Origin: Clostridiales bacterium UBA735
Lineage (GTDB): Bacteria; Bacillota; Clostridia; Oscillospirales; Oscillospiraceae
NCBI GenBank assembly: GCA_002298695.1
Contig: DBLB01000196.1
Coordinates: 1-19,250, forward strand
Length of the DNA stretch: 19,250 nt
Direction: 5' to 3'
Under the pieces are notes generated by a model. It was not told where the DNA came from. It saw only the letters and a list, made by a program, of their open reading frames with translations, and made no database searches. Below, piece by piece: positions 8,188 to 18,851 of the stretch (the stretch's first letter is position 1; every line of letters begins with the position of its first letter). The position numbers were made by a program, and so were the translations under genes.

Positions 8188-8726
8188 AGGAAAAGAAGGA
8201 TATTATAAAATCCATCGTGGTGCTGTTCGTGATCTGTCTGGTGGTCTCGGCGGCGCTGGCCGTGGTCAATTCGTTCACGGCACCGGTCTCCGCAGCGAAT
8301 GCCGCAGAGCGCGAAAATGAAGCGCGCCGCGCGGTCATTCCGGAGGCGGCGGACTTCAAAACGGTCGATCTGGCCCTGCCGGACGGCGTGATCAGCGCCT
8401 ACGAGGGCGTGGATGCCGGCGGCGCGACGCTTGGCTATGTCTTTACCGTGGAGGGCAAGGGCTTTGACGGGACGATCAGCGTCATGTGCGCGATCGGCAC
8501 CGACGGTAAGATCCTGCGCGTCAACACGCTTGACGTCTCCAGCGAGACGAAGACCCTCGGCGGCAAGACCGCGGACCCCGAATACACCGACCAGTACACC
8601 GGGCAGGATGAAACGCTTGCCGGTGTGAACGCTATCTCGGGCGCGACGATCACCTCGACAGCCTATCGCGGCTGTGTGGAGACGGCATTTGCTGCGTTCA
8701 AGACGATCAAGGAGGCGGGAAAATGA
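8184..8726 (+). CDS. rnfG: Rnf electron transport complex subunit G
   Basis: Single-span subunit of Rnf with an extracytoplasmic FMN-binding domain, homologous to NqrC. The product is 180 residues: a membrane anchor at about 10-30 (SIVVLFVICLVVSAALAVV), then the FMN-binding domain. The motif SGATITS contains the acceptor T155 for covalent FMN. The open frame extends much further upstream inside rnfD, but the ATG at 8184 overlaps the rnfD stop (ATGA, 8184-8187), has ggaggtg just upstream and gives the family's normal N-terminus, so the longer version is rejected. Confidence 0.94.
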   Translation: MKEKKDIIKSIVVLFVICLVVSAALAVVNSFTAPVSAANAAERENEARRAVIPEAADFKTVDLALPDGVISAYEGVDAGGATLGYVFTVEGKGFDGTISVMCAIGTDGKILRVNTLDVSSETKTLGGKTADPEYTDQYTGQDETLAGVNAISGATITSTAYRGCVETAFAAFKTIKEAGK

Positions 8727-9394
8727 CAAAACTGCAAAACCTGCTCAAGGGTCTCATCAAAGAAAACCCGGTCTTCGTCCTCGTGCTCGGCACGTGTCCG
8801 ACGCTCGCCATCTCGACGTCCGTCACGGCGGCCTTCGGCATGGGCCTCGCTGCGACGGCGGTCCTCATCCTCTCCAATATAGCAATCTCCGCGCTGCGGA
8901 AGGTCATTCCCGACCGGGTGCGCATCCCGTGCTACATCGTGCTCATCGCGGGCTTTGTCACCGTGGTCGAGCTCATCATGGAGGCGTATGCGTACAGCCT
9001 CTATCAATCGCTCGGCGTCTACTTATCGCTGATCGTCGTCAACTGTATCATCCTCGGCCGCGCGGAGATGTACGCGAACAAGCACGGCGTGATCGATTCG
9101 GCCATCGACGGCCTTGGTATGGGCCTCGGCTTTACGCTCGCGCTCTGCGCGATGGGCGCGATCCGCGAGGTGCTCGGCGCGGGCACCTTTTGCGGCTATC
9201 CGGTGCCGTGGTTCAGCGAGAACCCCATCGGCATCCTGACGATGCCCCCCGGCGGCTTCTTCGTGTTCGGCTGCATGATCGCGCTCATCAATAAGATCTC
9301 GAAGGGCAAGGCCATCAAGAAAAAGGAATTCGGCTGCGCCGGGTGCCCCGGCTGCAATGCCGACCAGTGCGGAAAGGAGGCGGTCGCGAAATGA
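8723..9394 (+). CDS. rnfE: Rnf electron transport complex subunit E with Cys-rich tail
   Basis: Integral membrane subunit of Rnf, paralogous to RnfA, forming part of the membrane core that passes electrons across the bilayer. The 223-residue protein starts MTKLQNLLKGLIKENPVFVL and has LGTCPTLAISTSV, GVYLSLIVVNCIILGRAE and a conserved GAIREVLGAG. The last 20 or so residues are unusual: four cysteines, C205, C208, C211 and C216, in a C-x2-C-x2-C-x4-C pattern after a Lys-rich linker, which could bind a metal or Fe-S cluster. The start overlaps the rnfG stop and the stop overlaps the rnfA start. Confidence 0.94.
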   Translation: MTKLQNLLKGLIKENPVFVLVLGTCPTLAISTSVTAAFGMGLAATAVLILSNIAISALRKVIPDRVRIPCYIVLIAGFVTVVELIMEAYAYSLYQSLGVYLSLIVVNCIILGRAEMYANKHGVIDSAIDGLGMGLGFTLALCAMGAIREVLGAGTFCGYPVPWFSENPIGILTMPPGGFFVFGCMIALINKISKGKAIKKKEFGCAGCPGCNADQCGKEAVAK

Positions 9395-9984
9395 AAACGA
9401 TGCTCTTTGTCATCCTGACTGCCGCCATCACGAACAACTACGTGCTGGTCAAATTCCTCGGCATCTGCCCATTCCTCGGCGTGTCGAAAAAGCTCGACCA
9501 GGCGACGGGCATGAGCCTCGCGGTCATCTTCGTCGAGGTCCTCGCGACCGCCGTCACCTGGCCCATCTACCATCTGCTGCTGGCCGGAAAGATCGACTTT
9601 ACGTACATGGAGACGGTCGTCTTCATCCTCGTCATCGCGGCGCTGGTGCAGCTCGTCGAGATCGTGCTCAAGCGCTACGTCCCGGCGCTGCACAAGTCGC
9701 TCGGCGTTTATCTGCCGCTCATCACGACGAACTGCGGCGTCCTCGGCGTGACGATGAACGTCATCTCCGACGGTATGGACTATCCCACCGCGCTGCTCAC
9801 GGCGCTCGGCTGCGGCCTCGGCTTCTTCATGGCGATGGTCATCTTCTCCGGCGTCCGCTCCCGCGTGGAGGACGCGGAGCCGCCCGCAAGCTTTGAGGGC
9901 CTGCCAATCACGCTGGTCTCGGCGGCGATCGTGTCGCTCAGCTTCTTCGGCTTCTCCGGCGTGCTTGACCGGCTGTTCGGTTAA
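9391..9984 (+). CDS. rnfA: Rnf electron transport complex subunit A
   Basis: Integral membrane core subunit of Rnf, 197 residues with about six helices, starting MKTMLFVILTAAITNNYVLV. Family-diagnostic segments are NNYVLVKFLGICPFLGVSKK and GVYLPLITTNCGVLGVTM; the conserved Cys residues in these are the ones expected to share a membrane-embedded Fe-S centre with RnfE. An in-frame ATG lies upstream at 9343, but 9391 overlaps the rnfE stop as ATGA, follows an AAAGGAGG ribosome binding site and gives the normal N-terminus. rnfB follows after 12 nt. Confidence 0.95.
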   Translation: MKTMLFVILTAAITNNYVLVKFLGICPFLGVSKKLDQATGMSLAVIFVEVLATAVTWPIYHLLLAGKIDFTYMETVVFILVIAALVQLVEIVLKRYVPALHKSLGVYLPLITTNCGVLGVTMNVISDGMDYPTALLTALGCGLGFFMAMVIFSGVRSRVEDAEPPASFEGLPITLVSAAIVSLSFFGFSGVLDRLFG

Positions 9985-9996
9985 GGAGGTGCGGAT

Positions 9997-10800
9997 ATGG
10001 AAATTTGGGTACCGATCTTAGTGGTCTGCATCATCGGCCTCATCTGCGGCGTGGGTCTCTCGGTCGCGTCGAGCGTGATGGCCGTCAAGGAGGACGAACG
10101 CTTCCCGGCCATCCGCGACTGTCTGCCCGGCGCGAACTGCGGCGCGTGCGGCTTCACGGGCTGCGACGGCTACGCAAAAGCGCTGCTCCAGCCCGGCACG
10201 AAGACGAATCTCTGCGTCCCCGGCGGCGCGGAGACCGCAAAAAAGCTCGCTGCGGTCCTCGGCGTGGAGGCCGAGGCGGCCGTGCGGAACGTGGCTGTTG
10301 TGAAGTGCAGCGGCACGTGCGACGTCACGCAGCCGAAGGAGGAATATCGCGGCATCCGGAGCTGCGCCGCTGCGAAGCTGCTCTTCGGCGGACCCGGCAG
10401 CTGCACCTACGGCTGCATCGGCTATGGCGATTGTGCGGCAGCCTGTCCGCAGAAGGCAATCTCGCTCGAGCGCGGCATTGCGTTCGTCGACGCGGAAAGC
10501 TGCGTCGGCTGCGGCCTGTGCGCGAAGCAGTGCCCGCAGGGTGTGATCGCGGTCGTTCCGGAGACGGCAAAGTCCGTCGTCGCCTGCTCGAACCGCGACA
10601 AGGGCGCGGCCACGCGCAAGGTGTGCTCGGTCGGGTGCATTGGCTGCATGAAGTGCGCGAAGAACTGCGAGGCCGGGGCCATCACGGTCAGCGGCAATCT
10701 TGCAGCCATCGATTATGAGAAATGTACCGGCTGCGGCAAGTGCGCCGAGGTCTGCACGACCGGCTGTATCCGACTCGTTGATCTCAAGGTGCATGCATAA
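9997..10800 (+). CDS. rnfB: Rnf electron transport complex subunit B (multi-cluster ferredoxin)
   Basis: Cytoplasm-facing subunit that accepts electrons from ferredoxin. The 267-residue protein has an N-terminal membrane anchor (about 5-28), then a 4Fe-4S domain with C48, C51, C56 and C73 in the GANCGACGFTGC context. Four ferredoxin-type motifs follow: CTYGCIGYGDCAAACP, CVGCGLCAKQCP, CSVGCIGCMKCAKNC and CTGCGKCAEVC. A strong AAGGAGGT (9983-9990) lies 6 nt before the ATG, so translation is independent of rnfA even though the genes are 12 nt apart. It is the last gene of the operon, followed directly by a terminator. Confidence 0.95.
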   Translation: MEIWVPILVVCIIGLICGVGLSVASSVMAVKEDERFPAIRDCLPGANCGACGFTGCDGYAKALLQPGTKTNLCVPGGAETAKKLAAVLGVEAEAAVRNVAVVKCSGTCDVTQPKEEYRGIRSCAAAKLLFGGPGSCTYGCIGYGDCAAACPQKAISLERGIAFVDAESCVGCGLCAKQCPQGVIAVVPETAKSVVACSNRDKGAATRKVCSVGCIGCMKCAKNCEAGAITVSGNLAAIDYEKCTGCGKCAEVCTTGCIRLVDLKVHA

Positions 10801-10807
10801 AAAAGCG

Positions 10808-10838
10808 AAAAGGAACCCCCTGCGGGGTTCCTTTTTTA
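10808..10838. terminator. Bidirectional rho-independent terminator
   Basis: The stem GGAACCCC/GGGGTTCC (10812-10819 with 10824-10831), extended by A-T pairs, has a CTGC loop and is followed by a T-run. On the other strand, the A-rich flank 10798-10811 supplies a U-rich tail, so it can also end the leftward racemase operon. Confidence 0.9.
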
Positions 10839-10862
10839 TCGGTTTTTGCAGCACAGGCAGAG

Positions 10863-11017
10863 TGTCCGCCGCTATGGGTACAGAGGGAAATTGGGGTAGT
10901 GCGGACGGGCCGATGAGGGGAATCGGCCCCGACAGGAGGTACACGGATTCGCCCGAGGGTGTTCGAGCGGGTCGGTGTATGCGGCCAGGCGGACAGGGGT
11001 GTCCGCCCCCTACAGAG
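10863..11017. repeat. Intergenic palindromic repeat modules
   Basis: The 257-nt gap between rnfB and the racemase holds, beyond the terminator, two related palindromes. Module A is GGGCCGAT/ATCGGCCC (10907-10914, 10922-10929). Module B is GGCGGACA/TGTCCGCC (10988-10995, 11000-11007, loop GGGG). Both are followed by a short C-rich run and an ACA-ending motif. A third partial copy of the module B right arm (TGTCCGCC, about 10863-10870) is also followed by TACAGAG, which recurs after module B at 11011-11017. This resembles dispersed palindromic spacers common in GC-rich gut Firmicutes. No open frame here looks coding. Confidence 0.55.
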
Positions 11018-11057
11018 TGCGGGGGAGATTTTCCGGGTGGTGCGGAAGGGCGCTGCG

Positions 11058-11762
11058 TTATTCAAGGGGGACGCCGCCGCAGAAGCGGATGGCGGCGCGG
11101 GCCAGCTCTGCCGTCGGGTCGATGAACGGCCCGGGGACCGGGAGCGTATCCGCGACGATCGGCAGTTCGGTACAGCCGAGGATGAAGAACTCCGCGCCGC
11201 GGCTGCGGAGACCGTCCAGGAGCCGTGCCCAGGTCTCCTGCTCCGGGGCGAGCGGCTTCGAGGCTTTGACGACATCGTAAATGAGATGCATCAGCACATC
11301 GCGCTCCGTCTCTTCCGGCAGGAGGAACGGTACGGACTCCGCTTCCAGTGCGCGGTCATAGAGGCCGGTGGAAAGCGTGCCCCTTGTCGCGAGGACGGCG
11401 GCAGTCTTGCCGGGGAATTTTGCGGCGCATGCCTTCGCTGTGGCGGCGAGCATGCTGAGAAACGGCGTGCCGGTTTTTGCCTGAAGCTGCGGCAGGAAAT
11501 AATGCGCCGTGTTGCAGGGCATGATGATGCAGTCCGCGCCGCAGGCTTCCAGATGGCGCAGGGCGGAGGTCATTTCGGGTACGGGATCCGCGCCGCCGGA
11601 AAGGATGGCTGCCGTCCGGTCGGGGATGGCACTGTTGGAGTCAATATAGACGCGGAGATGGTCGCAATCGCAGGAGGCTGGGGTCAGCAGGGTAATTTTG
11701 CGGAACAGGTCTGCTGTGGCCAGCGGGCCCATGCCGCCGAGGATACCGATGGTTTTTTTCAT
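11058..11762 (-). CDS. Aspartate/glutamate racemase family protein
   Basis: Cofactor-independent amino-acid racemase, 234 residues, cytoplasmic. It starts MKKTIGILGGMGPLATADLF and has the two catalytic cysteines in canonical contexts: MPCNTAH (C83) and LGCTELP (C197). This pattern fits the aspartate racemase branch rather than MurI, so it may make D-Asp or act on another acidic amino acid; the substrate cannot be fixed from sequence. An AAAGGAG ribosome binding site lies 8 nt before the ATG. It is last in a leftward three-gene run, 13 nt after the permease gene, and is served by the bidirectional terminator at 10808-10838. Confidence 0.88.
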   Translation of the reverse strand: MKKTIGILGGMGPLATADLFRKITLLTPASCDCDHLRVYIDSNSAIPDRTAAILSGGADPVPEMTSALRHLEACGADCIIMPCNTAHYFLPQLQAKTGTPFLSMLAATAKACAAKFPGKTAAVLATRGTLSTGLYDRALEAESVPFLLPEETERDVLMHLIYDVVKASKPLAPEQETWARLLDGLRSRGAEFFILGCTELPIVADTLPVPGPFIDPTAELARAAIRFCGGVPLE

Positions 11763-11775
11763 GGCGCATGCTCCT

Positions 11776-12549
11776 TTATCCGGTGATCAGACCCTGCACG
11801 ACCTTGACGGCCAGCAGGATGAGGACGATGATGACGGTCGGCTTGACGATCTTTGAGCCATTTTTGATGGCGAGACCTGCGCCGAGGAAGTGACCGGCGA
11901 AGCTTGTAACAGTGCCGATCAGGCCCAGCAGGAGGAAGACCTTGCCGCTCAGAAGGCTTGTGATCAGTGCGCCGATGTTCGAGGCGAGGTTGACCAGCTT
12001 GACGTTGCCGCTGGCTGTCCGGACATCCATTTTGGCCAGGTTGCAGAAGACCAGCAGAAAGAAGGTGCCGCTGCCGGGACCGTAGAAGCCGTCGTAGGCG
12101 CCGATGACGAAGGAGGCGGCGCAGACGATCGTCATCTGAAGCTTCGGTTCAATCTGTCCGCGCTCCTCCGGCAGCTGCCGCTGCCGCAGGACAACAAAGG
12201 CCACGACCGGCAGTACCAGAAGCAGCAGGTATTGCAGATACGCCTCCGGTACCATCAGCTGCAATTTTGTTCCGAAATGCGAGCCGATGAGCGAGGCGAT
12301 GATTCCGGGAATGCCGAGTTTCCAGTCGACATAGCCGTTTTTGATGTACCGCCCGGTGGAGGCCAGCGAGCCGAGGCCGGCGGAGAGCTTGTTTGTGCCG
12401 AGTGCATAGTGTGCCGGCAGGCCGGCCAGCAGGTAGGTCGGCACGGAGATGATGCCGCCGCCGCCCGCGATCGCGTCCATGAATGAGGCAAAGAAGACGC
12501 CGATGGCCACGATCAGTACCATTTTCAGCGTCAGATCCGAAGCTCCCAT
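11776..12549 (-). CDS. TSUP (TauE/SafE) family membrane permease
   Basis: Integral membrane protein of about 257 residues with seven to eight hydrophobic segments. Family features are FASFMDAIAGGGGIISVPT near the N-terminus and the second-half repeat IGAYDGFYGPGSGTFFLL, the two matching half-motifs of TSUP/YfcA-like proteins. These permeases move small sulfur- or carbon-containing anions such as sulfite, sulfoacetate or related organic acids; the substrate here is unknown. Start choice: ATG at 12549 lies 10 nt after a GGGGG ribosome binding site; an upstream TTG at 12555 would overlap the HAD stop as TTGA. It lies in one operon with the HAD phosphatase and racemase. Confidence 0.85.
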   Translation of the reverse strand: MGASDLTLKMVLIVAIGVFFASFMDAIAGGGGIISVPTYLLAGLPAHYALGTNKLSAGLGSLASTGRYIKNGYVDWKLGIPGIIASLIGSHFGTKLQLMVPEAYLQYLLLLVLPVVAFVVLRQRQLPEERGQIEPKLQMTIVCAASFVIGAYDGFYGPGSGTFFLLVFCNLAKMDVRTASGNVKLVNLASNIGALITSLLSGKVFLLLGLIGTVTSFAGHFLGAGLAIKNGSKIVKPTVIIVLILLAVKVVQGLITG

Positions 12550-12551
12550 GC

Positions 12552-13373
12552 TCAAAGCGCCCCCTTCAGAATCTGGTCGACGGCCCAGGCAAGGCCGTCC
12601 TGCTCGTTGGTCGGCGCGACGACGTCCGCCGCGGCCTGAATATGCGGTTTTGCGTTTCCCATGGCGATGCCGAGGCCGGCGGCCTGCAGCATCGGCAGGT
12701 CGTTTTCGCTGTCGCCGATGGCGGCGATCTCCTCCGGCCGCAGGCCGAGGCGCGACGCGAGGTCGAGCAGGATGGCGCCCTTGTTTGCGCCCTGTGCCAT
12801 GACCTCCATGTCGAGCATGGCCGCCCGCGTCACGAACAGCGGCAGTTCTGCCATTTCTGCAAACGCCCGCTTCTGCTCGTCCGGGTCGACGAAGACCACG
12901 TAGTATTTATCGATGTCCCTCATCCTTGCATCCAGCAGCGCGCCCAGATCGGGTACCCCGTGGTGCGAGGAGAAGACGCTCACCAGCTCCGGCGGATAAA
13001 AACGGGTGAATTCCGCCATTTTTGCGGCCTGGTTGTAGACAACATCGTCCATGTACAGGCTGACCAGCGTATCGTAGCGGGCGAGGATCTGATATGCCTG
13101 CCGGGCCAGCGCGATGGGGACCGGATGTGAAATGAGGCGCTCGCCCGTCCGGAGATCCATCAGATACGCGCCCGTGCAGCCGAGCAGATACGGGATCTCC
13201 GGCACCCGGTCGAGCACCAGACGGCTTTCACTCAAGTCGCGGCCCGTGTTCAGCGCTACCAGGATCCCGGCGTCGATCGCGCCGCGCAGCGCGGCAAGCG
13301 TCGCCGGGGTGATCTCATTTCTGCCGTTTGTGATTGTGCCGTCCACGTCTATGGACAGCAGCCGGATCGCCAT
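12552..13373 (-). CDS. HAD-superfamily hydrolase, Cof type
   Basis: Cytoplasmic phosphatase of the Cof/YidA branch of the HAD superfamily, 273 residues. The four HAD motifs are present: nucleophile motif DVDGTIT (D9, D11), NTGRD (42-46), Lys198 in ANKG, and [10 protein letters not shown] (220-229). The large C2-type cap between motifs II and III fits sugar-phosphate or cofactor-phosphate hydrolases; the substrate is not predictable. I chose ATG at 13373 because GAGGTGG (13379-13385) lies 5 nt upstream; an upstream GTG at 13382 would fall inside that site. First gene of the leftward operon. Confidence 0.88.
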   Translation of the reverse strand: MAIRLLSIDVDGTITNGRNEITPATLAALRGAIDAGILVALNTGRDLSESRLVLDRVPEIPYLLGCTGAYLMDLRTGERLISHPVPIALARQAYQILARYDTLVSLYMDDVVYNQAAKMAEFTRFYPPELVSVFSSHHGVPDLGALLDARMRDIDKYYVVFVDPDEQKRAFAEMAELPLFVTRAAMLDMEVMAQGANKGAILLDLASRLGLRPEEIAAIGDSENDLPMLQAAGLGIAMGNAKPHIQAAADVVAPTNEQDGLAWAVDQILKGAL

Positions 13374-13400
13374 GGGAACCACCTCGTTTCTTACGCCGCT

Positions 13401-13429
13401 ATTTTATCAGCAAGCAGCGCTGAAATCAA
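13401..13429 (-). promoter_or_regulatory. Promoter of the HAD-TSUP-racemase operon
   Basis: On the minus strand, TTGATT (complement of 13424-13429), a 17-nt spacer and TAAAAT (complement of 13401-13406) form a good sigma-70-type promoter 27 nt upstream of the HAD start. Confidence 0.7.
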
Positions 13430-13483
13430 GGCGGGGGGCGTGGGAGAAATTCACAATTTCTTCTTTTTTTACGGGACGGGCTG

Positions 13484-13492
13484 TGATATAAT
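13484..13492 (+). promoter_or_regulatory. Extended -10 promoter of secA
   Basis: TGATATAAT (13484-13492) is a perfect extended -10 element (TG-n-TATAAT). No convincing -35 is present; the expected position lies in a T-run. The transcript would start near 13499, about 55 nt before the secA ATG. Confidence 0.75.
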
Positions 13493-13553
13493 ACGACGAA
13501 GAATCTGTATTTTGTCCAAATGCGCGCTCTGCCGCGCGGAAAGGTTGTTATAC

Positions 13554-16427
<2,874 letters not shown>

Positions 16428-16464
16428 TGACGGCGGGTCGGCATTGACCGACTGATGGCCAATC

Positions 16465-16520
16465 GAATATGCGCTGGGGGCATCCGATGATATGCGGATT
16501 CCGCCCCCCAGCGCATATTC
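16465..16520. terminator. Large hairpin between convergent secA and regulator gene
   Basis: A perfect 16-bp stem (16465-16480 with 16505-16520) encloses a smaller 5-bp hairpin (ATCCG 16482-16486, CGGAT 16495-16499). It lies between two convergent genes and probably terminates both. It has no clear U-tract on either strand. Confidence 0.65.
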
Positions 16521-16547
16521 ACTCTCTGCGGATGGATATCGGCGTGA

Positions 16548-18833
16548 TTATTCCACGGTGAATCCTTGCGATTCCGCATATTCGGGAAGTTCGATGGCCC
16601 ATTGGCTGATGACGCCCAACGAGTTGCCTCCAGGCACCAGGGACGGTACCAGCGAGTCATGGTAAGCGGTGTTGAGGTGCGTCGCGAACGGCAGATTGTC
16701 CCAATCGTGGTTCAGCAGATTCGCGGATTTGACGTACACCTCATAGATGCGTTGATCGAAATACGGATCGACGATGGAGAGGATCTTCGGATTGCTCTGG
16801 AAATATCGGGTGGCGGAGAAACCGCCGAGGGGACGCAGGTCCACCGATTCGGGATTCGTCTGGAACCAGTGCGCGAACTGCAATGCCGCCCGCTGGCGTT
16901 TTCTCGAGGTCCGCGCGCTGATGGTAAGCACCGATCCGCCGATTTCCGCAGTGCAGACGTCATCCGGTGTTCCAAAGCTCGGCGGAAGCGTGACGCGCCA
17001 TTTCCCGGCGGATGCCGGGTATGATGATGCGAGGATCTTTCCGAACCAGTTCGCGTATATGAATGTCGCGAACGTGCCATCCTCGGGAAGCGCGTATCGT
17101 CCGTCCCAGATCGGTTCGGCCTTGAGCACGCCATCATCGATGCAACGTTGGATGAATCGTGCCGTTTCCTGGATGACGGGATCCGTCAGCTGGAAGGAGA
17201 TGCTGTCGGTGCCGGTGACGGTCCAGGGTTTTCCGTGCGCCATGCGCAGGAACGACAGGTAATGCTGCACATCGGTGGTGTCGATGATGCCCATCCACCG
17301 GTTTGGATTGCGTTGATGGAGTTTGACGCCTTCCTCATAGAACTGCTCCCATGTGGTCGGCGCTTTCAGACCGTATCGGTCGAGGATGTCCTTCCGATAG
17401 AACATCACGGTTTGGCCGGAATCTCCTGGAAGCCCGTAGAGGTGGCCTGCATAATGAGATGCGCGCCAAACGGCGTCGGTGTACAGTCCGCTCCATTTCT
17501 CCTCCACATTCGGGGTTCCGATGTCGAGCAATACGCCGGCCGCCGCGAATTGCGGGAGCTTGTCCCTCTCCACATTGAACAGATCGGGCACCGATCTGTT
17601 GTTGGTGACACGTTCCCAGTACAGGGCATTGGTCTGTTCCTGGGTATGGCCTTCTATGGGGTCTATGGCGATGTTCGGATGCGTCCGCATAAAGGCTTCG
17701 ATGCGGGGAATCGTTTCGTTGAATTGACTGGAGAGCATGGTCAGGGTGACCGTGTCGTCATCCCGTTCCTTGAGGTTGACATACGGTCCGAGCCGCATTG
17801 TCGAGCGACGCGACGCTATCACGGATTCCCTCTTGATGTATTCCGACGAATCGGTGAAGTTCACCGTATGCGGGGCTTCGGCGGCGATCTCGTTAAGCAA
17901 TATCTTGGCTGCTTGCTTGGCCAGGATCTGGGCGTGCTGGTCGATGGTGCTCAAAGGAACGGATTGCGCCGCCGCCTCCTCGATATTGTCGAAGCCGATG
18001 ACTGACACATCGTCCGGAATACGCATTCCCGAACGGCGTGCCGCGGAAATGAAGCCGATGGCAAGCTGGTCGTTGTATGCGAACACCGCGTCCGTGGGAT
18101 GCTTGAGATACTGGGCGAAGGCCTGCTTTCCTCCATCCAGGGTGATGTCGAATCCTCGTACCGTTCGCACGGATAGGTCGTATCGATATGCGGCGGTCCG
18201 GATCATCCTGCGTCTTGTCTCGCTGGACCATGTGTTCGCGTTGCCGGCAAGATATGTGATAGAACGATGCCCGGTCTCATGCAGATGACGCACGGCCGCA
18301 TCGATGGCATTCTGGGGATCGCTGGTGACGCTTGGGATGCCTGTGATGGACCGGTTGATCATCACTGTGGGACGGACCATGACCACACGTTTGAGATCGG
18401 GCTCGCTCATGGTGGAGGAGATGAAAGCCAGGCCGTCGACTGATCGTGTGAGTTTGGCGATGGTCTGTTTGCTGACGGCGTATTCGCTGGAGGATTCAAG
18501 CATCAGCAGATCATAGCCGTGGGGTCGCAAGGCGTCTCTCAAGTAGTGCAGGATGTCTGCGTAGAAAGGATTGCGGCAATCCGGAACGACCACGCCGATC
18601 ATACTGGTCGATTGCAAAGATGGGGGCCTTGCCGCGGGGTCGGCGGCCAGATATCCAAGCCTTTCCGCCACTTGACGGACTCTGAATTCGGTTTTCGCGG
18701 AAAGCCGTCCGGGCTTGGACAGCGCGCGTGACACGGTGGAAGGACTTACGCCTGCCTCCTTGGCGATGTCATAGATGGTCACCTGCCTGTCTTGGCCGGG
18801 CTTTGCGTTCGATGTGCTTGCTGATGTCGTCAT
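16548..18833 (-). CDS. LacI-family regulator fused to an ABC-type solute-binding protein domain
   Basis: A 761-residue protein with three parts. Residues 18-68 are a LacI helix-turn-helix and hinge (VTIYDIAKEAGVSPSTVSRA, RVRQVAERLGY). Residues 78 to about 340 are the LacI-type sugar sensor (MIGVVVPDCRNPFYADIL, VFAYNDQLAIGF, DDVSVIGFDN). After a short linker near 346-360, residues about 361-761 form a complete family-1 solute-binding protein: VTLTMLSSQFNE at its start, then VPDLFNVERDKL, LYGLPGDSGQTVMFYRKD and TTWEQFYEEGVKL. LacI proteins are usually about 340 residues, so the second half is an addition. There is no signal peptide, lipobox or membrane segment, so the binding domain should be cytosolic and act as a second ligand sensor (inference). 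GGAG lies 5 nt before the ATG. The gene is divergent from a carbohydrate-enzyme-like gene. Confidence 0.92.
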   Translation of the reverse strand: MTTSASTSNAKPGQDRQVTIYDIAKEAGVSPSTVSRALSKPGRLSAKTEFRVRQVAERLGYLAADPAARPPSLQSTSMIGVVVPDCRNPFYADILHYLRDALRPHGYDLLMLESSSEYAVSKQTIAKLTRSVDGLAFISSTMSEPDLKRVVMVRPTVMINRSITGIPSVTSDPQNAIDAAVRHLHETGHRSITYLAGNANTWSSETRRRMIRTAAYRYDLSVRTVRGFDITLDGGKQAFAQYLKHPTDAVFAYNDQLAIGFISAARRSGMRIPDDVSVIGFDNIEEAAAQSVPLSTIDQHAQILAKQAAKILLNEIAAEAPHTVNFTDSSEYIKRESVIASRRSTMRLGPYVNLKERDDDTVTLTMLSSQFNETIPRIEAFMRTHPNIAIDPIEGHTQEQTNALYWERVTNNRSVPDLFNVERDKLPQFAAAGVLLDIGTPNVEEKWSGLYTDAVWRASHYAGHLYGLPGDSGQTVMFYRKDILDRYGLKAPTTWEQFYEEGVKLHQRNPNRWMGIIDTTDVQHYLSFLRMAHGKPWTVTGTDSISFQLTDPVIQETARFIQRCIDDGVLKAEPIWDGRYALPEDGTFATFIYANWFGKILASSYPASAGKWRVTLPPSFGTPDDVCTAEIGGSVLTISARTSRKRQRAALQFAHWFQTNPESVDLRPLGGFSATRYFQSNPKILSIVDPYFDQRIYEVYVKSANLLNHDWDNLPFATHLNTAYHDSLVPSLVPGGNSLGVISQWAIELPEYAESQGFTVE

Positions 18834-18851
18834 GACTGCTCCATATGGTTG

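Noticed and set aside
10863..11017. CRISPR-like array
   Set aside because: Palindromes are only two or three, with unlike spacers and no regular unit length, so they fit intergenic repeats rather than CRISPR.
10700..11125. Plus-strand open frames crossing the rnfB end and the following spacer
   Set aside because: They run through a terminator and palindromic repeats, have Arg/Gly-rich composition and no family resemblance.
13440..13553. N-terminal extension of SecA to an upstream ATG
   Set aside because: It would be translated across the extended -10 promoter and does not match SecA; ATG 13554 has a ribosome binding site and the usual MGLFNKLF start.
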